NCBI RefSeq assembly: GCF_003576645.1
Contig: NC_044929.1
Span: forward strand, 4,680,753 to 4,744,752
DNA from: Ipomoea triloba
Lineage: Eukaryota; Streptophyta; Magnoliopsida; Solanales; Convolvulaceae
Direction: 5' to 3'
DNA length: 64,000 nt
In this document: one piece after another, positions 1-15,021 of the stretch
Position numbering within the stretch: the stretch's first letter is position 1
How the letters are laid out: each line of letters begins with the position of its first letter
Notes under the pieces: model-generated
Database searches by the model: none
What the model was told of the DNA's origin: nothing
The model's input: only the letters and a program-made list of their open reading frames with translations
Program-made: the position numbers and the translations under genes

Positions 1-329
1 CAAGTCCCTACCTTTATATTTGTTTGATATGATACTTGTTATATTAGTTTGTCTCTTACTTGCCTTTAATTTTATTTTGAGTCTCTATTGTCGTTGCATA
101 ATTCGCATTACACCATTTGAAATAGCTTCCAAACACTCTACACTTTCGTGCTTTAACCACCTATTGTTCAACTCTCTTTCAGTCCACTCCTTGAAATGAT
201 ATCCCGTGTGAGGGTATCCTCTCACACTTCAATTCGTCACCACTAAACACAACTTTAACTATATTATATATGTACGGTCGCAATTAAGAAACTAAAAGTA
301 TTATTCCCCTACTTGGCATAATGTGAGTA
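1..329. other. AT-rich non-genic start of window
   Basis: No recognisable gene, RNA or repeat boundary. It may hold decayed sequence belonging to the LINE relic that follows. Confidence 0.4.
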
Positions 330-365
330 TTGAAACTGATTAGTTTATTGGTATGCCAGTTCTTG

Positions 366-581
366 AATGACCCATCTCTGAACTTTTCTTATGCAGGTTG
401 TATTTTGAGAAGGTGTCGTTCTCTCTTTAGACACTTCGATTACGTGTACATCCGTTTTATTAATAGATTAGCGAATGTGTATACTCACACTATGGCTAGA
501 GTGACAGATTCTCAGTCTAGTCCTTTAGTGTGGAACCATTCTATTCCTCATTGTATTCAAAATTTAGTTTCGATTGATTAA
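366..581 (+). pseudogene. LINE-type RNase H C-terminal relic
   Basis: An open frame without a usable ATG start encodes a segment resembling the C-terminal end of the RNase H domain found at the 3' end of plant non-LTR retrotransposons. The pattern is an aromatic-rich F-x-Y-V/I-R stretch, then N-R-L-A-N (usual family form N-R-x-A-H), then a conserved-spacing W and a final D. The catalytic part is not visible upstream. I infer a decayed non-LTR fragment, since no active-site residues can be checked. Confidence 0.45.
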
Positions 582-711
582 TGAAATTCTATTTGATCGT
601 TAAAAAAAAAAAAGATAGTAACAAAAAGTACAAGACGCCATTAAATTGTCGTTGAATACTGAAAATAAATAATACAATATCTTGACTCATCAAAAAAATT
701 GTAAGAGAATA

Positions 712-2258
712 TCTACTATACTAATAAGAGCCAAAGAGAGTTAGACCTAAAATGGGTAGAAAAAATGGCGGTCAAATTATTTAATCAAATGGATGGTTCA
801 GATGAATTACTTAATCAAATAGATGGTTAAGATAATTCAGATTAATATTATTAATAGAGATTACCTAATTTAACCTTACTTTTATAATTATCCGTTAAGT
901 TTTCCGTTAAATATTCTAAATTCCGTTAATATTCCGTTAACTTTTAACTTAATCATTAATTTCTATAAGAAAGATCTTAGGTTCGAACCTCATCTCAATC
1001 AAATTATACATAATTAAGTTTCTCACTCTATTTACTCTTATTAAATTAAATAAATTAGTAGCTACAACAAAAAATGATACATATGTATTTCTTTAATTTA
1101 GAATTATGTGTCTACAATACCTTTATTTGAAAAAATTATTTATTATCAAAAAATTAAATTAAATAAGAGAAATAATTTCATTAGTTATATTGTTTTTATT
1201 TTCTCTCATGCAAAGATTCTTTACATTCAAATTTATCAATTGATATTCATTACATTATCCATTATCTTATTTTAACAATATCTTGTAATTAAATATCAAA
1301 GTTATAGTACAAAATAATGTTATATATTTATTTACCAAGTATTTTATTAATACTATGAAAAAAAATTAAAATAATTTGAAGCTAATTATATTACTTACTT
1401 GGGGATTGGTTGACAAAGAGAGTACTCAAATAACCCAACAAATTGAAGCGGAATCGCTCTATTTTACTCTTACTGAATTAAATAAATTAGTAGTTACACC
1501 AAATAATGATACATATGTATTTCTTTAATACCATGAAAAAATAAAAAAGAATATTTTGAAACCAATCATATTAACTACTTGGGGGATTTGTTGACAATGA
1601 AAGTACTCAAATAACCCATTACCCAGCAAATTGAAGCGAGAAACTACCTTTTAATATCTTTGGAATATATAATATTTTAAATTTTCAAATTTTTATTAAT
1701 TTATTTAATCTTTTTTTCTTAAACTAGGGATTTCTTTATCCACAATAACTAACAATAATGGTTGAACCAAATGAACCCCAAGCAGAACACCTAAAGGAAA
1801 GTCCATAGCTCCTATATCATAATCTCATTGCATGAAGTTGTCATCTATGCTACCAACAATAACCGAATTGCAAATAACACACTACCAACAAAAAGGAAGA
1901 GAGCAAATAGAAAAGATGAACACAATGACAATGTTACTCAAAAGAGAATTAAAAAACACTTAGAAAAATTCAAATGAAAATTAGTATTTATTTAGACTAT
2001 CATTTTTAGACCAAATATTAATTAGACTATCGATTTTACAAGGTTGCAAACATTTAATTTAGTAATAATTATAATGAATTTTCTATATTATCTTGGATTC
2101 ATATACTTTGAGTTAGATATTTAAATAAAAAAATTCGACATTCAATTGCCCATTTATAAACTTCTCTTATATAATCTTGCATTGATATAATTTCAAATAT
2201 TTATTTAAATATAAACATTGGGCATTAACTCATACGCGCAATGCGCGTATAAAACTAG
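712..2258 (+). mobile_element. Non-autonomous Helitron, ~1.55 kb
   Basis: The left end is TCTACTATACTAATAAG, preceded by A (711). The right end is CTAG (2255-2258), followed by T (2259). This is the A^T insertion pattern of Helitrons, with no target duplication. Four bases before CTAG lies a perfect hairpin: arms ATACGCGC (2232-2239) and GCGCGTAT (2243-2250) with loop AAT. There is no coding capacity. Both termini match what is known of plant Helitrons; transposition would depend on a Rep/helicase supplied in trans. Its hairpin differs from that of the coding Helitron ending at 29039, so it is a different family. Confidence 0.8.
1028..1640 (+). repeat. Internal partial duplication in the Helitron
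   Basis: Two blocks recur inside the element. One, containing ATGATACATATGTATTTC, is at about 1028-1100 and again at about 1471-1530. The other, containing GTACTCAAATAACCCA, is at about 1390-1450 and again at about 1575-1640. The second copy has lost the sequence between the blocks, consistent with an internal tandem duplication followed by deletion. Confidence 0.6.
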
Positions 2259-2700
2259 TAATTATATAAAGGGCCCACCTCAACGTTCTATAACTTTTGT
2301 ATTGAATATATTCTAATTTTATTTTGAATGATTAAATACATGAGCAATTATACAAAAGGTTCAATTCACATCACTATTTAATATTAGTTTGACAATAACA
2401 GTGTAATATATTATCAAACAATAGGAATATAATGTGACACATAGAGTTCTTAAAATTTTGCAAACTATATTAACACATATCCGATCCTATATTAACATAT
2501 AGATCAGATTGGTTGTTTATTTGATTTTTTTGTGTGAAAAATATAATGATGATGTAATTATATATTTAAATAATTGATTTAAATATTTCTAATTTAATTG
2601 GAAATAAATAGCTGTAAAAGAAAAACAAATATACACAACAATATTAAAAAAAAATACATTTTTAGCAAGACTTGAACTTTGACTTTATTTCATATTGAGA
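2259..2700. other. AT-rich intergenic sequence
   Basis: Very AT-rich. No gene, RNA or bounded repeat recognised. Confidence 0.4.
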
Positions 2701-2734
2701 TATTGAGAAGTTATGGAAAGATACAACAATATAA

Positions 2735-2879
2735 TTGTCAAACGATCTGCGAATTGTGCCGGTCATTCTGTTGCTAGAGAGACCTTTTCTATGTCAGGTT
2801 GTGGGTGTCCCGCCTAGTTTTCTTGTAAATTGTCTTTCCGTGAATTAATGCATTAAGGTTTTATCTTTAAAAAAAAAAC
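2735..2879 (+). pseudogene. 3' end of a LINE with A-rich tail
   Basis: One frame reads R-S-A-N-x-A-G-H-S-V-A-R followed by S-M-S-G-C-G, the usual C-terminal signature of RNase H in plant LINEs. An in-frame stop follows shortly. After the terminal stop comes a short 3' tail ending in an A-rich run (2869-2878). This is the expected structure of a 5'-truncated, decayed non-LTR retrotransposon copy. No clear target duplication was found. Confidence 0.55.
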
Positions 2880-3404
2880 TTATATTATTAAAATAATGTT
2901 TTTTATCCTTTCAAAAAAAAAATAATGTTTTTTATTAGTAGAAAATTTGGTGAAAACAAATTGTATTGGGTGCATGGATTTTATAGACGGCGGCCTCCTT
3001 ACACATGCATTATGATGAGAAGCACATGCCTTCATCATCAACTTCACATGACATTCATCACCTCATCATCATATATCCAATCGAACTCCGACCAACAAAA
3101 CATTAAGAATTCATATACATGTCCCATTATTGACCCTTCTCCCTAAGCTTTTATTTTATTTTATTTATTGGCAAAATCATAATAATTATTGGTCAACTGG
3201 AATTTATCAATTTTATAATAACTACCGAATAAATCTTACTTCAAATATAGTTTTAGTTTTAATTTACAATTAAAAAATGAATTTCGTATTATTGTTCCAC
3301 GTTAATATGTATTTATGGTTAAAATTAGATCAAAGGTAAGGGTTTAAAATTTTAACTTATACTAAAGGATTAGGAGATGAGAATGTATTGATAACTCAAT
3401 GAGT
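2880..3404. other. Intergenic, short local duplication
   Basis: The string AATAATGTTTTTTAT occurs twice about 30 bp apart (about 2893 and 2921). Otherwise no gene or element is recognised; a short open frame at 2925-3146 has no family resemblance. Confidence 0.35.
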
Positions 3405-3748
3405 ATATGTGCCAGTCTACTTTTAGTTCTTTTTTATTCGAATATTCCCTTTTGATCCTAGTATTTTGGTAGCATGATCATTTTTGGTCTTCTATCAACC
3501 AAATTTTTGAAATTCTATTAAATTCAAGGATATTTTGATCTTTTATTATTATTATTATATCGGCTATATTTTTTTATGTTTATTTATTAAAAAAATTATA
3601 ATTGAAGGCTAATATGTCCTTGTATTTAATGGTGTTTAAACTGTTTTGTTGATAAAGGACCAAAAATGATTATGCTACAATAATAATATTAGGACCAAAT
3701 TAAAGGAAATATTATGGAAAAAAATTTAAAAGTGGACTAACGCTTATA
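3405..3748. repeat. Fold-back element with long terminal inverted repeats
   Basis: The left arm (about 3412-3500) reads through CTACTTTTAG and GATCATTTTTGGTC. The right arm (about 3650-3740), reverse-complemented, gives CCACTTTTAA and AATCATTTTTGGTCC in the same order. Arms of about 90 bp with roughly 80% match suggest an old fold-back MITE. Target duplications were not found. Confidence 0.6.
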
Positions 3749-5041
3749 AATCTAGGACAAAAAATAAAATTAACTCAGAAAAATAATAATTTTACATTTC
3801 GATTTAAAAGTATTAGGTTTCACAAGAGATTTACTCATAAATAAATTCAATGAACCTCCATCTGAGACTTTTAATTGCCATGTATCCAGATCGAATAATG
3901 GAAGGCCATTAGGGATACATATTTGTAGGGTATTGTCATTCATGATTCATACAATAGATGCGCCGACCAAGGAGCATAACGACCAAACAACAAGATTCTT
4001 AAATATTATAATGGCAAAATCCATCACTTTAATGAAACAAACAAATAAATAAAAATAAATTTCCTTGTCTTTTTGGATCTTAGTCAAACCTAATTAAAGT
4101 CAATGGTACAGCTAGCACATGGCCGGGCAACCTCTGCTAGCTTGATGAAGTAATGATCTTATCTTCTATTCACTGGAGGAGAACTAAAGAAATGACAAGA
4201 GAGACAAGTTTACAGTTGGTTTTTGTCCTATTCAATTCATGTTTTAAAACGATTTCACACTAATTTCAGAGTTCATATCGCTCCTGTCTTAAAAATTTAT
4301 TAGTAGATGATGTTAATTATGAAAATAAAACTGTTGATAAAGTTAAACTATCAATTTATTTTAGGTTAATTAACCAGTTAAGTTATATCTCGAAATGAAC
4401 AATCTTCAATTATTCTTGTTTCAAAGATGGACGAGGGTACCACACTCTTAGAGAGATCACCAAAGGATCAGTTGACGGATATGCTCAATGCGGATGCGGG
4501 AGGAGCCGTCATGCAAAGGGTCAAGTAACATCAGGCTTAGCTGTCTGAATAGACGCACCGTACCAGAAAGAGAAAGGATAGGTATAAAAAAATTCACACA
4601 TTCTATAATATATGATGCTTAAGTGCTTGCTTAACTAGAGGTCTAGAGTACACCAAAATCTAATCATATGTAATAGGGAGAAATTAGTTCTATTTTTTTT
4701 TAGGTTAATTTTGTTTTTTTGTCCATAAAGTATTACTTGATTGTTCACTTTTAGTTATAGAGTTTAAAAATTAACCGGATTTGATTATCAAAGATGGAGT
4801 TTGATTTGTCAATTATGTGGTAAACCGATGAAGTCATCACTTCTACTACAAATGTTATGTAACAATTTACACATAATGTATCAAAAACAAGAATTTATAA
4901 TTTAGCTTATAGCCGAAGTCTTCAATTTAATCTTCATTATTATAGTTAAATGTACCCAAAAAAAGTACTTATATATATTCCCAGGTTCCAAAAAGAATGT
5001 CCAAATTGTTGTGTACGTATACAAACATCTTAAAGAATGTG

Positions 5042-5086
<45 letters not shown>

Positions 5087-5470
5087 AATTCTTTTTTAGG
5101 GTGACAATGGAAACTCTCTGTCACTATTGACCGGCTCAAATGTGTAATATTGTGGTTATCAAGTCAACAACTTGACTAATTTGGCTGGAATTATTCTTTT
5201 CATTTTGACTATAAAATTAGCTTGAGATTATTTTTTTGGCGATTCTGATATCTGATTTTAATAAATCGAAACAATCCCTATGATTGCAGTTTTAGTTCGA
5301 TCAATTCGAACCGAACTGTGATCATTCTTAATTTCTACGTATAGTGCATGTAGCTCGTAAACATTTAACTTATTAGCTTGAATAAAAGATTATAAATATG
5401 AAAAATAAAAAAATAATTGTAAGAGGCCCACTACAGATTGTTAATGCATGAGGTTTTGTGTCTCCTACAC
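3749..5470. other. Intergenic region upstream of TAA1/TAR-like gene
   Basis: Mostly AT-rich, with a (TA)n microsatellite at about 5048-5083. A less AT-rich patch at about 4420-4590 has no recognised coding content. Distal promoter elements of the downstream gene may lie here but cannot be assigned from sequence alone. Confidence 0.4.
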
Positions 5471-5478
5471 TATAAATA
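5471..5478 (+). promoter_or_regulatory. TATA box of TAA1/TAR-like gene
   Basis: TATAAATA lies 158 bp upstream of the start codon at 5636, in a C/A-rich context. Transcription would be expected to start near 5500-5510, giving a leader of roughly 130 nt. Confidence 0.65.
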
Positions 5479-5635
5479 GAGAAGCATAGAAGATCAATAT
5501 GCTACAGATAAAGACATCTTCTTTATTTATTATAACATATATACATACATACAAATTAGCTAGGTTCTTAGAGCGAGAAGTGTTAGAGATCGAAACTAAT
5601 TAAGTGTGATTATTGATTAATATCATCATATCATC

Positions 5636-9460
<3,825 letters not shown>

Positions 9461-10229
9461 CACCATATATGCCTACTCATACATACTATCATACTAACAT
9501 CTAATAACATATATACTTTATCGGATCGGTTGATCGATATTCAATTTCTCACAACATCATTGATATGATTTGTATCTACATATGCTTTTGTCGTTTTATT
9601 TTGTTATCTTGTGCTTGCAGAAGAAAATGTGGGAGGGTCACCCTGCATTATTGTGTGATCCACAACTAAGAATTAATGGAATGAAGTTTATTATGGTTGA
9701 TATAGAAAATGGCTTAAAGTTAAATTAAAACTCTTAAAAAAATTATTATTAATGTGCATTTTGATATGATTAATAGACTGAATATATATAACTCAATAAA
9801 GTCCATTAATTCATGTCAATGACCTTGTAGTCTACTGACACAAAATGACTCACTCAAATTGGATGTCATTCATGAATTCCAATTACAGTGAGGACAATAT
9901 TAAATTTTTGTGCTTCAGTAGGAAAAATGAATAGACTAATATATGTAAAATTTTAAAACATTATTATTACTTAATTGTCACCAAGTTTTTAACTAATATA
10001 TATATATGGTTAGGTATGAAACTAGCCATGCTTGTATACACCATATAGACAAAACTTAAAAGCTAAATTATTAAGTATATACAGTGCGAAGTGAATCAAT
10101 GTGCAGACTGAATTGATTAAAAGGCACAAACCTTCATATTAGGTGGCTGTCCTGTCAACATGTCTTTGAACTATTTCAAATGCATTGTTAGGATAAGCAT
10201 TGATAGTAATTATTGAGTACTATCAAACA
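9461..10229. other. 3' flank of TAA1/TAR-like gene
   Basis: AT-rich flank that should include the 3' UTR and polyadenylation region of the aminotransferase. No second gene or bounded element recognised. Confidence 0.45.
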
Positions 10230-12442
10230 TTTTCAAATGCATTATTAAGCATTTCTAAATGTCTTATCAAACATTTCAAAATGCGCAATCCTAATTACAG
10301 AAAATTATAAAAATAATATGCCAATACAATTTTTTTCATTGATTTTTAATTTTTTATCATGTTTAAATAGACGAACCAGATATATATGTCCGTACCTGAA
10401 TTGTTATCCACATGTACACTTAGCTCGAATGACATAATATTATAGTTTAATATAAAGCACAAATACATCATCTAATTGTTTGAAAATAATTTTTCGAGTT
10501 TCCAAATACACTCTAAGCTTGGGATTGGCTTTTTTTTTGGTTTGTGCTGACTAAGGAATAACATGTGGATTTTTTATTTTTTGAATTTTTAATTTCCACG
10601 TTCTTCGAATAGCCTAGTTATCCAAGCAAAGTTCAGACTAAAAGCCATCGCCATTACAGCTCTGCTTGGCATTGTCTATGCGCTCCGACAAGGTTCCCGG
10701 AAGAATTGTTCTGCACAATCCCTACCGTCAAACCGTCGCAAAATACCCTCAGATATCACGCCCTGGTCCTCTAAGATCCGGCCTTGAAACTGACCCTAGC
10801 TAACATCTAAACCGAGCTGCGTGAGAAATTGTGAGTGCTATCACAATTCAACTCAATTTTTTTGATTGTTTATTTTCATTTGTTGGTTTTTTCGCTCTGA
10901 CGACGACGTTGGTATGGAATCTTCTGGTTTGATTTGGCTTATTTTAACATTGTGGATTTCTTTTGGATGATTTGCATTGTAATTCAATCCCCAATTTTGT
11001 TAGGGCTTAAGTTCGTGAAAGATAAATCTGCCAAACTAAAGCAAGCAAGTGAAACAGATCATTACGTTGAACTCAGTGTAAGAACTCTCTCCCACACTCA
11101 TTCCTTTGTTCTTTATCTTTATGTGTTCCCTTCCAAAGTAAGACTTTGTTGGACACTTGAGAAAAATGCAATGGTAGGATGAGCAGTTTATACTTAGGAA
11201 CAGTAATACAAGTGGCAAACTTTAGGCACTAAACATTCAATTTCAACATTCCATTGTAGTATCCGTGTGCCATTTCAATATCCTATCTTCACTAGAATTC
11301 TGAATTCAATATGAGTTTGCATATGATAGTCTTATTTTACTGGAAAATAAATCTTTCTTTGACTTATTAAATGGAATATTATGCACTCTTTGGAAAGCAG
11401 GCTTTGGGGTTTTCCTCAAATTTTCTGGATCCTACCTGTCAAATACACATTGTGCCTGTGATTTTTGAATTACTTTCATTGGTGTAATCTACTTGAGGAA
11501 ATAGAATTTCCGCAGAATCACCTGTAGCCATTGATTTGCAAGATCCATTAGATTAAATTATTGCTCTTTAAATTTGGTAGCATGAAAAGGGGCTTATGGA
11601 TAATGTTTTCCCCAATCTTATTGTCTCAATTAATATTTCCCCCTTCCTCTCATGAAATTGAGTTTGAGGGGAGATAGAATAAGGTGCAAGATGTGAAATT
11701 CATTGAAACATTATGGTGCAAGTCATGAGAACTTATGGTTATTCTTGGCCATGCTGGTTTTTCTTCTTTTTTTAATAAATAAATGTATAAGCTGCTCAAA
11801 ATTGTGTGAAATTTTCAATCTTGAATAATAACACTGAACTGATTGTCCTTGCCCTTCCTTTTGATGAAGCATAGTAGTAGATTAGTTTAGCAAATTTTAC
11901 AGTAATTTTTTATCCATTTAGATATGCAATGAGAATTCAAGATCATCCCAAGCAGTGCTTTATTTTATACATCACATTGGTGCTAATTTCCAGCACGGTT
12001 TCATGTCTCCACAAGGTTAGTCATCTTACTTGTTTTGGTTAAGTACATAGATATGTCCTTTTTCTACCAAAATCATGTAAAAAAGGCCAGATCATAATAA
12101 TTCTTAATTCTTGAAATCACTTCTAATTTGATATCAAGATTTAATCAATTCTTGATCACCTGGATGCCAAACTCTATCAGTGCATCCTTCATTTTAATGG
12201 TTTTCCATTATCTACAAACTGAAATATTTATTTGTCTCCATTCCAGGTGGCTCCTTCTCATAATAAATATATTACAGATTCATACTTTAAGGAACACAAT
12301 AGCTTGACAGATTCAAAATTTGAAGATTACATTGCTCAAGGAATTGCTTATGGATCACGTGAGTTGTTGGAAGAACTCAAAGTTGGGACGAATATTATAT
12401 CTGTGCATCAAAAACTGATTGGTGAAGGTTCACATCGTCATC
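10230..12442 (+). pseudogene. Truncated inverted copy of the PIG-X gene 5' half
   Basis: This is nearly identical to the reverse complement of about 33698-35910: the upstream flank, both untranslated exons, the exon with the start codon, and the first part of the next coding exon. A few substitutions are visible, for example GATCACGTG here against GATCATGTG in the intact gene, and CACAAG against CACGAG at a donor. The copy stops abruptly inside the coding exon at 12442 and the 3' half is missing, so it cannot make PIG-X. The near-identity implies a recent duplication or an assembly-generated copy. The two copies form an inverted pair about 21 kb apart. Confidence 0.85.
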
Positions 12443-12552
12443 AAAAACTGATTGATAATGATAGATGACGATGTGAACCTTCACCAATCAGTTTTTGATG
12501 CACAGATATAATATTCGTCCCAACTTTGAGTTCTTCCAACAACTCACATGAT
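12354..12552. repeat. 89-bp inverted repeat (fold-back junction) within PIG-X exon sequence
   Basis: 12354-12442 (PIG-X coding strand) is followed after 22 bases by its complement at 12464-12552. The arms are almost perfect, with one visible C/T difference at CACGTG/CATGTG. The right arm plus spacer matches 33667-33771 in the opposite orientation to the left arm. This is the signature of template switching or of a chimeric read at the breakpoint. Confidence 0.85.
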
Positions 12553-14578
12553 GAGATATACTAGCAGAAGCAGTCTTCACTCCTTTCCTGTGATGAGAGT
12601 TCTTACTGAAAATAGCAAACTCCACAACACACATCCACTTTCTACAAACAATCTACGATTTGATGCAAACTCCACAGCACACCTACAAACAATCCAACAT
12701 TGCAATTTTGATACAGGTTTCATACATATCCACTTTCTACAAGCTTCACCAACAATCTTTAAAGAAAGGCCAATTGTGTGAGTGAATTTTAATACAAAAA
12801 CTTAGTGATAACTACTGTTTGGTTTGGTGGAGGTGAAACTGTGTGTACTGAACTACTATAAAGGTACTGGATAAATACAACATTTTACATATTTACCATT
12901 ACAGAAATAGGGTGTTTAATTCTAATGACATTTGAAATACCATTAAAAAATACAGCTTTAATGGTAGATGTTGAATCTTAATATGAAAGTCTGGATTCTC
13001 ACGAATTAGAAATATAGCTTTCCCATGGCCAGTACTAGGGGTGTAAATAGGCCAGGCCAGGCCAGGCTTTGTATATTTAGGCCTAGGCCTGTTATGAAAA
13101 TACAAAGCCTGGGCCTGAGCCTGGGCCTGGGCCTGTATGTAGGTTTCATAATAGGCCTGAGCCTGGGCCTACGGAAGGCCTGGCCTGGCCTGAAAGCCTA
13201 TTTAAAGGCCTATATAATATATAGGCCTTTAAAAAGGCTTCAAAATATGTATTAAATAGGCTTTTCAACGTATTTATACCTATACAAAATTTATAAAAAC
13301 ATAATAATACATACATAAAATCACAACTTTACGTATCAGTATCATATTATAAAATTATAACTCATCAATATACCAAAAAAAAATAACAATTCAAGCCTTC
13401 AACTCTATCTCTTCTTGTCCAAATTCCACCATTTCCACCTACAGATTTATTAGGCATTAAGAGAGAATAACTCAAATTAAGCTACAACTTCAAATGAAAA
13501 CAGAGAATACAATCCAGCAACTTCAAATGCAAACAAAGAATACTTCAAATTGATAGGCATTAAGAGAGAATAACTCAAATCAAGTTTACATATTAAGCAT
13601 TAACATCACTTTCATCCTCAAATCAATTTTCAAATCGAGAGGCATTAACAGAGAATAACCCAAATTACATATATGTTTACAAAACAGCAGTTAGTAGTAT
13701 GTTTACTAGACATTATTAATAAAAACTTTATTAGTATTTGGAATTTCAATATATTAACCAATGGCCTTTTTTGCAGAACTCATATAAGCCTAGCTATTAT
13801 AATAATCTTTTTTGAATGAATTTGCAGAACAAAACCCACAAGTCAACAACACCCATTTTCTGGAAAATCACACACATACATATACACTACCTGAACCAGA
13901 CAACAACACCCACAACACCACCCATGAGAGCACTAAATAGTGAATATACACTACCTGAACCAGTCGGAGTCACCGCCTCGCCGTTTAGCCTCGCCAATGA
14001 CCTGAGCTGTAGATCTGTATCAACCTTTTCTGCAATTTCAAGTAAAATACAAGAAAATGAAACTTGTTTACCTTTTAAGTCCTTAACAGATCTGTATCCA
14101 AATACTTCAATTTAGAGATGCATTATAAAATATACAAGAAAAAAAAAAACAAAAAAGTATATAATACATACCTCCTGTACTCCTGGGCAGAAGCGACGGC
14201 TGAGACGCGACGGTGCCGGGGAGGAGAAGCGACGGCGGGGGGAAGCGTCGGCGAGGCTGGGCAGACGCGACGGCGGGGGAGACGTCCACGACGGTCGAAG
14301 GCTGATCTGCAGTTTCTTGGACGACGCCGGAGCAGATGCGACGACGGTGGGAGAGGTCGGCGAGGCTGGGCAGACGCGACGACGGTCGACGACGTGGGTT
14401 GACGGCAGACGCGACGACGGTCGACGGTCGAGAATGGAAACGGGCAGACGGCTAACGAGCTGAGTAGGAATTAGGATTTAGGATGATTAAGTGATTAGGG
14501 ATTTTAGGATTTAGGGTAAACTAGTTAGATATATACAGTAGGGTTATGTTGTAAATATTAAAAGTTATTAGTTATAAA

Positions 14579-14616
<38 letters not shown>

Positions 14617-14617
14617 N
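12552..14617. repeat. Segmental duplication, copy A (hAT element plus left flank)
   Basis: It matches 16972 to about 18990 almost base for base. Differences noticed are one substitution near 12656 against 17076, a 44-bp stretch near 13110-13150 absent from copy B, one fewer GGCCA unit in B, and two substitutions in the GC-rich part. It includes the same host flank and the same hAT target duplication, so the segment was copied after the hAT insertion. Confidence 0.85.
13036..14617. mobile_element. hAT element copy A, right end missing
   Basis: Begins TAGGGGTGTAAATAGGCC directly after GCCAGTAC (13028-13035), the same flank and end as copy B. The right terminus is lost: sequence stops in a (TA)n run at the single N (14618). 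No transposase is encoded. Confidence 0.8.
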
Positions 14618-14618
14618 C
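14618..14618. other. Single-N assembly join
   Basis: One N separates the (TA)n tract of the hAT copy from an A-rich run that starts a copy of PIG-X upstream sequence. The two sides are unrelated, so this is probably a contig join. Confidence 0.8.
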
Positions 14619-14910
14619 AAAAAAAAAAAAAAAAAGCCAATCCCAAGCTTAGAGTGTATTTGGAAACTCGAAAAATTATTTTCAAACAATTAGATGATGT
14701 ATTTGTGCTTTATATTAAACTATAATATTATGTCATTCGAGCTAAGTGTACATGTGGATAACAATTCAGGTACGGACATATATATCTGGTTCGTCTATTT
14801 AAACATGATAAAAAATTAAAAATCAATGAAAAAAATGGTATTGGCATATTATTTTTATAATTTTCTGTAATTAGGATTGCGCATTTTGAAATGTTTGATA
14901 AGACATTTGA
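14619..14910 (+). repeat. Third copy of PIG-X upstream flank
   Basis: Matches about 35602-35890 in the same orientation, and 10260-10545 in the reverse orientation, including the A-run followed by GCCAATCCCAAGCTTAGAG. It diverges near 14895 and runs into the Helitron RPA-like gene. Confidence 0.85.
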
Positions 14911-15021
14911 AAATGCTAAATGTTTGAAAGAACGCGTTGATAGTAAGTTCACATCACAATATTTCTACAACTTCATTTAAGCTATATAATTTCCTTGCCC
15001 TATATTTCTTTTATTTAATAG

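Noticed and set aside
960..985. GGTTCGAACCT as a tRNA B box
   Set aside because: Isolated motif inside a Helitron; no A box or cloverleaf around it.
13816..14402. Open frames within the hAT copies (also 18189-18775)
   Set aside because: They run opposite to the apparent minus-strand exon structure and through GCGACGG repeats; no protein family recognised.
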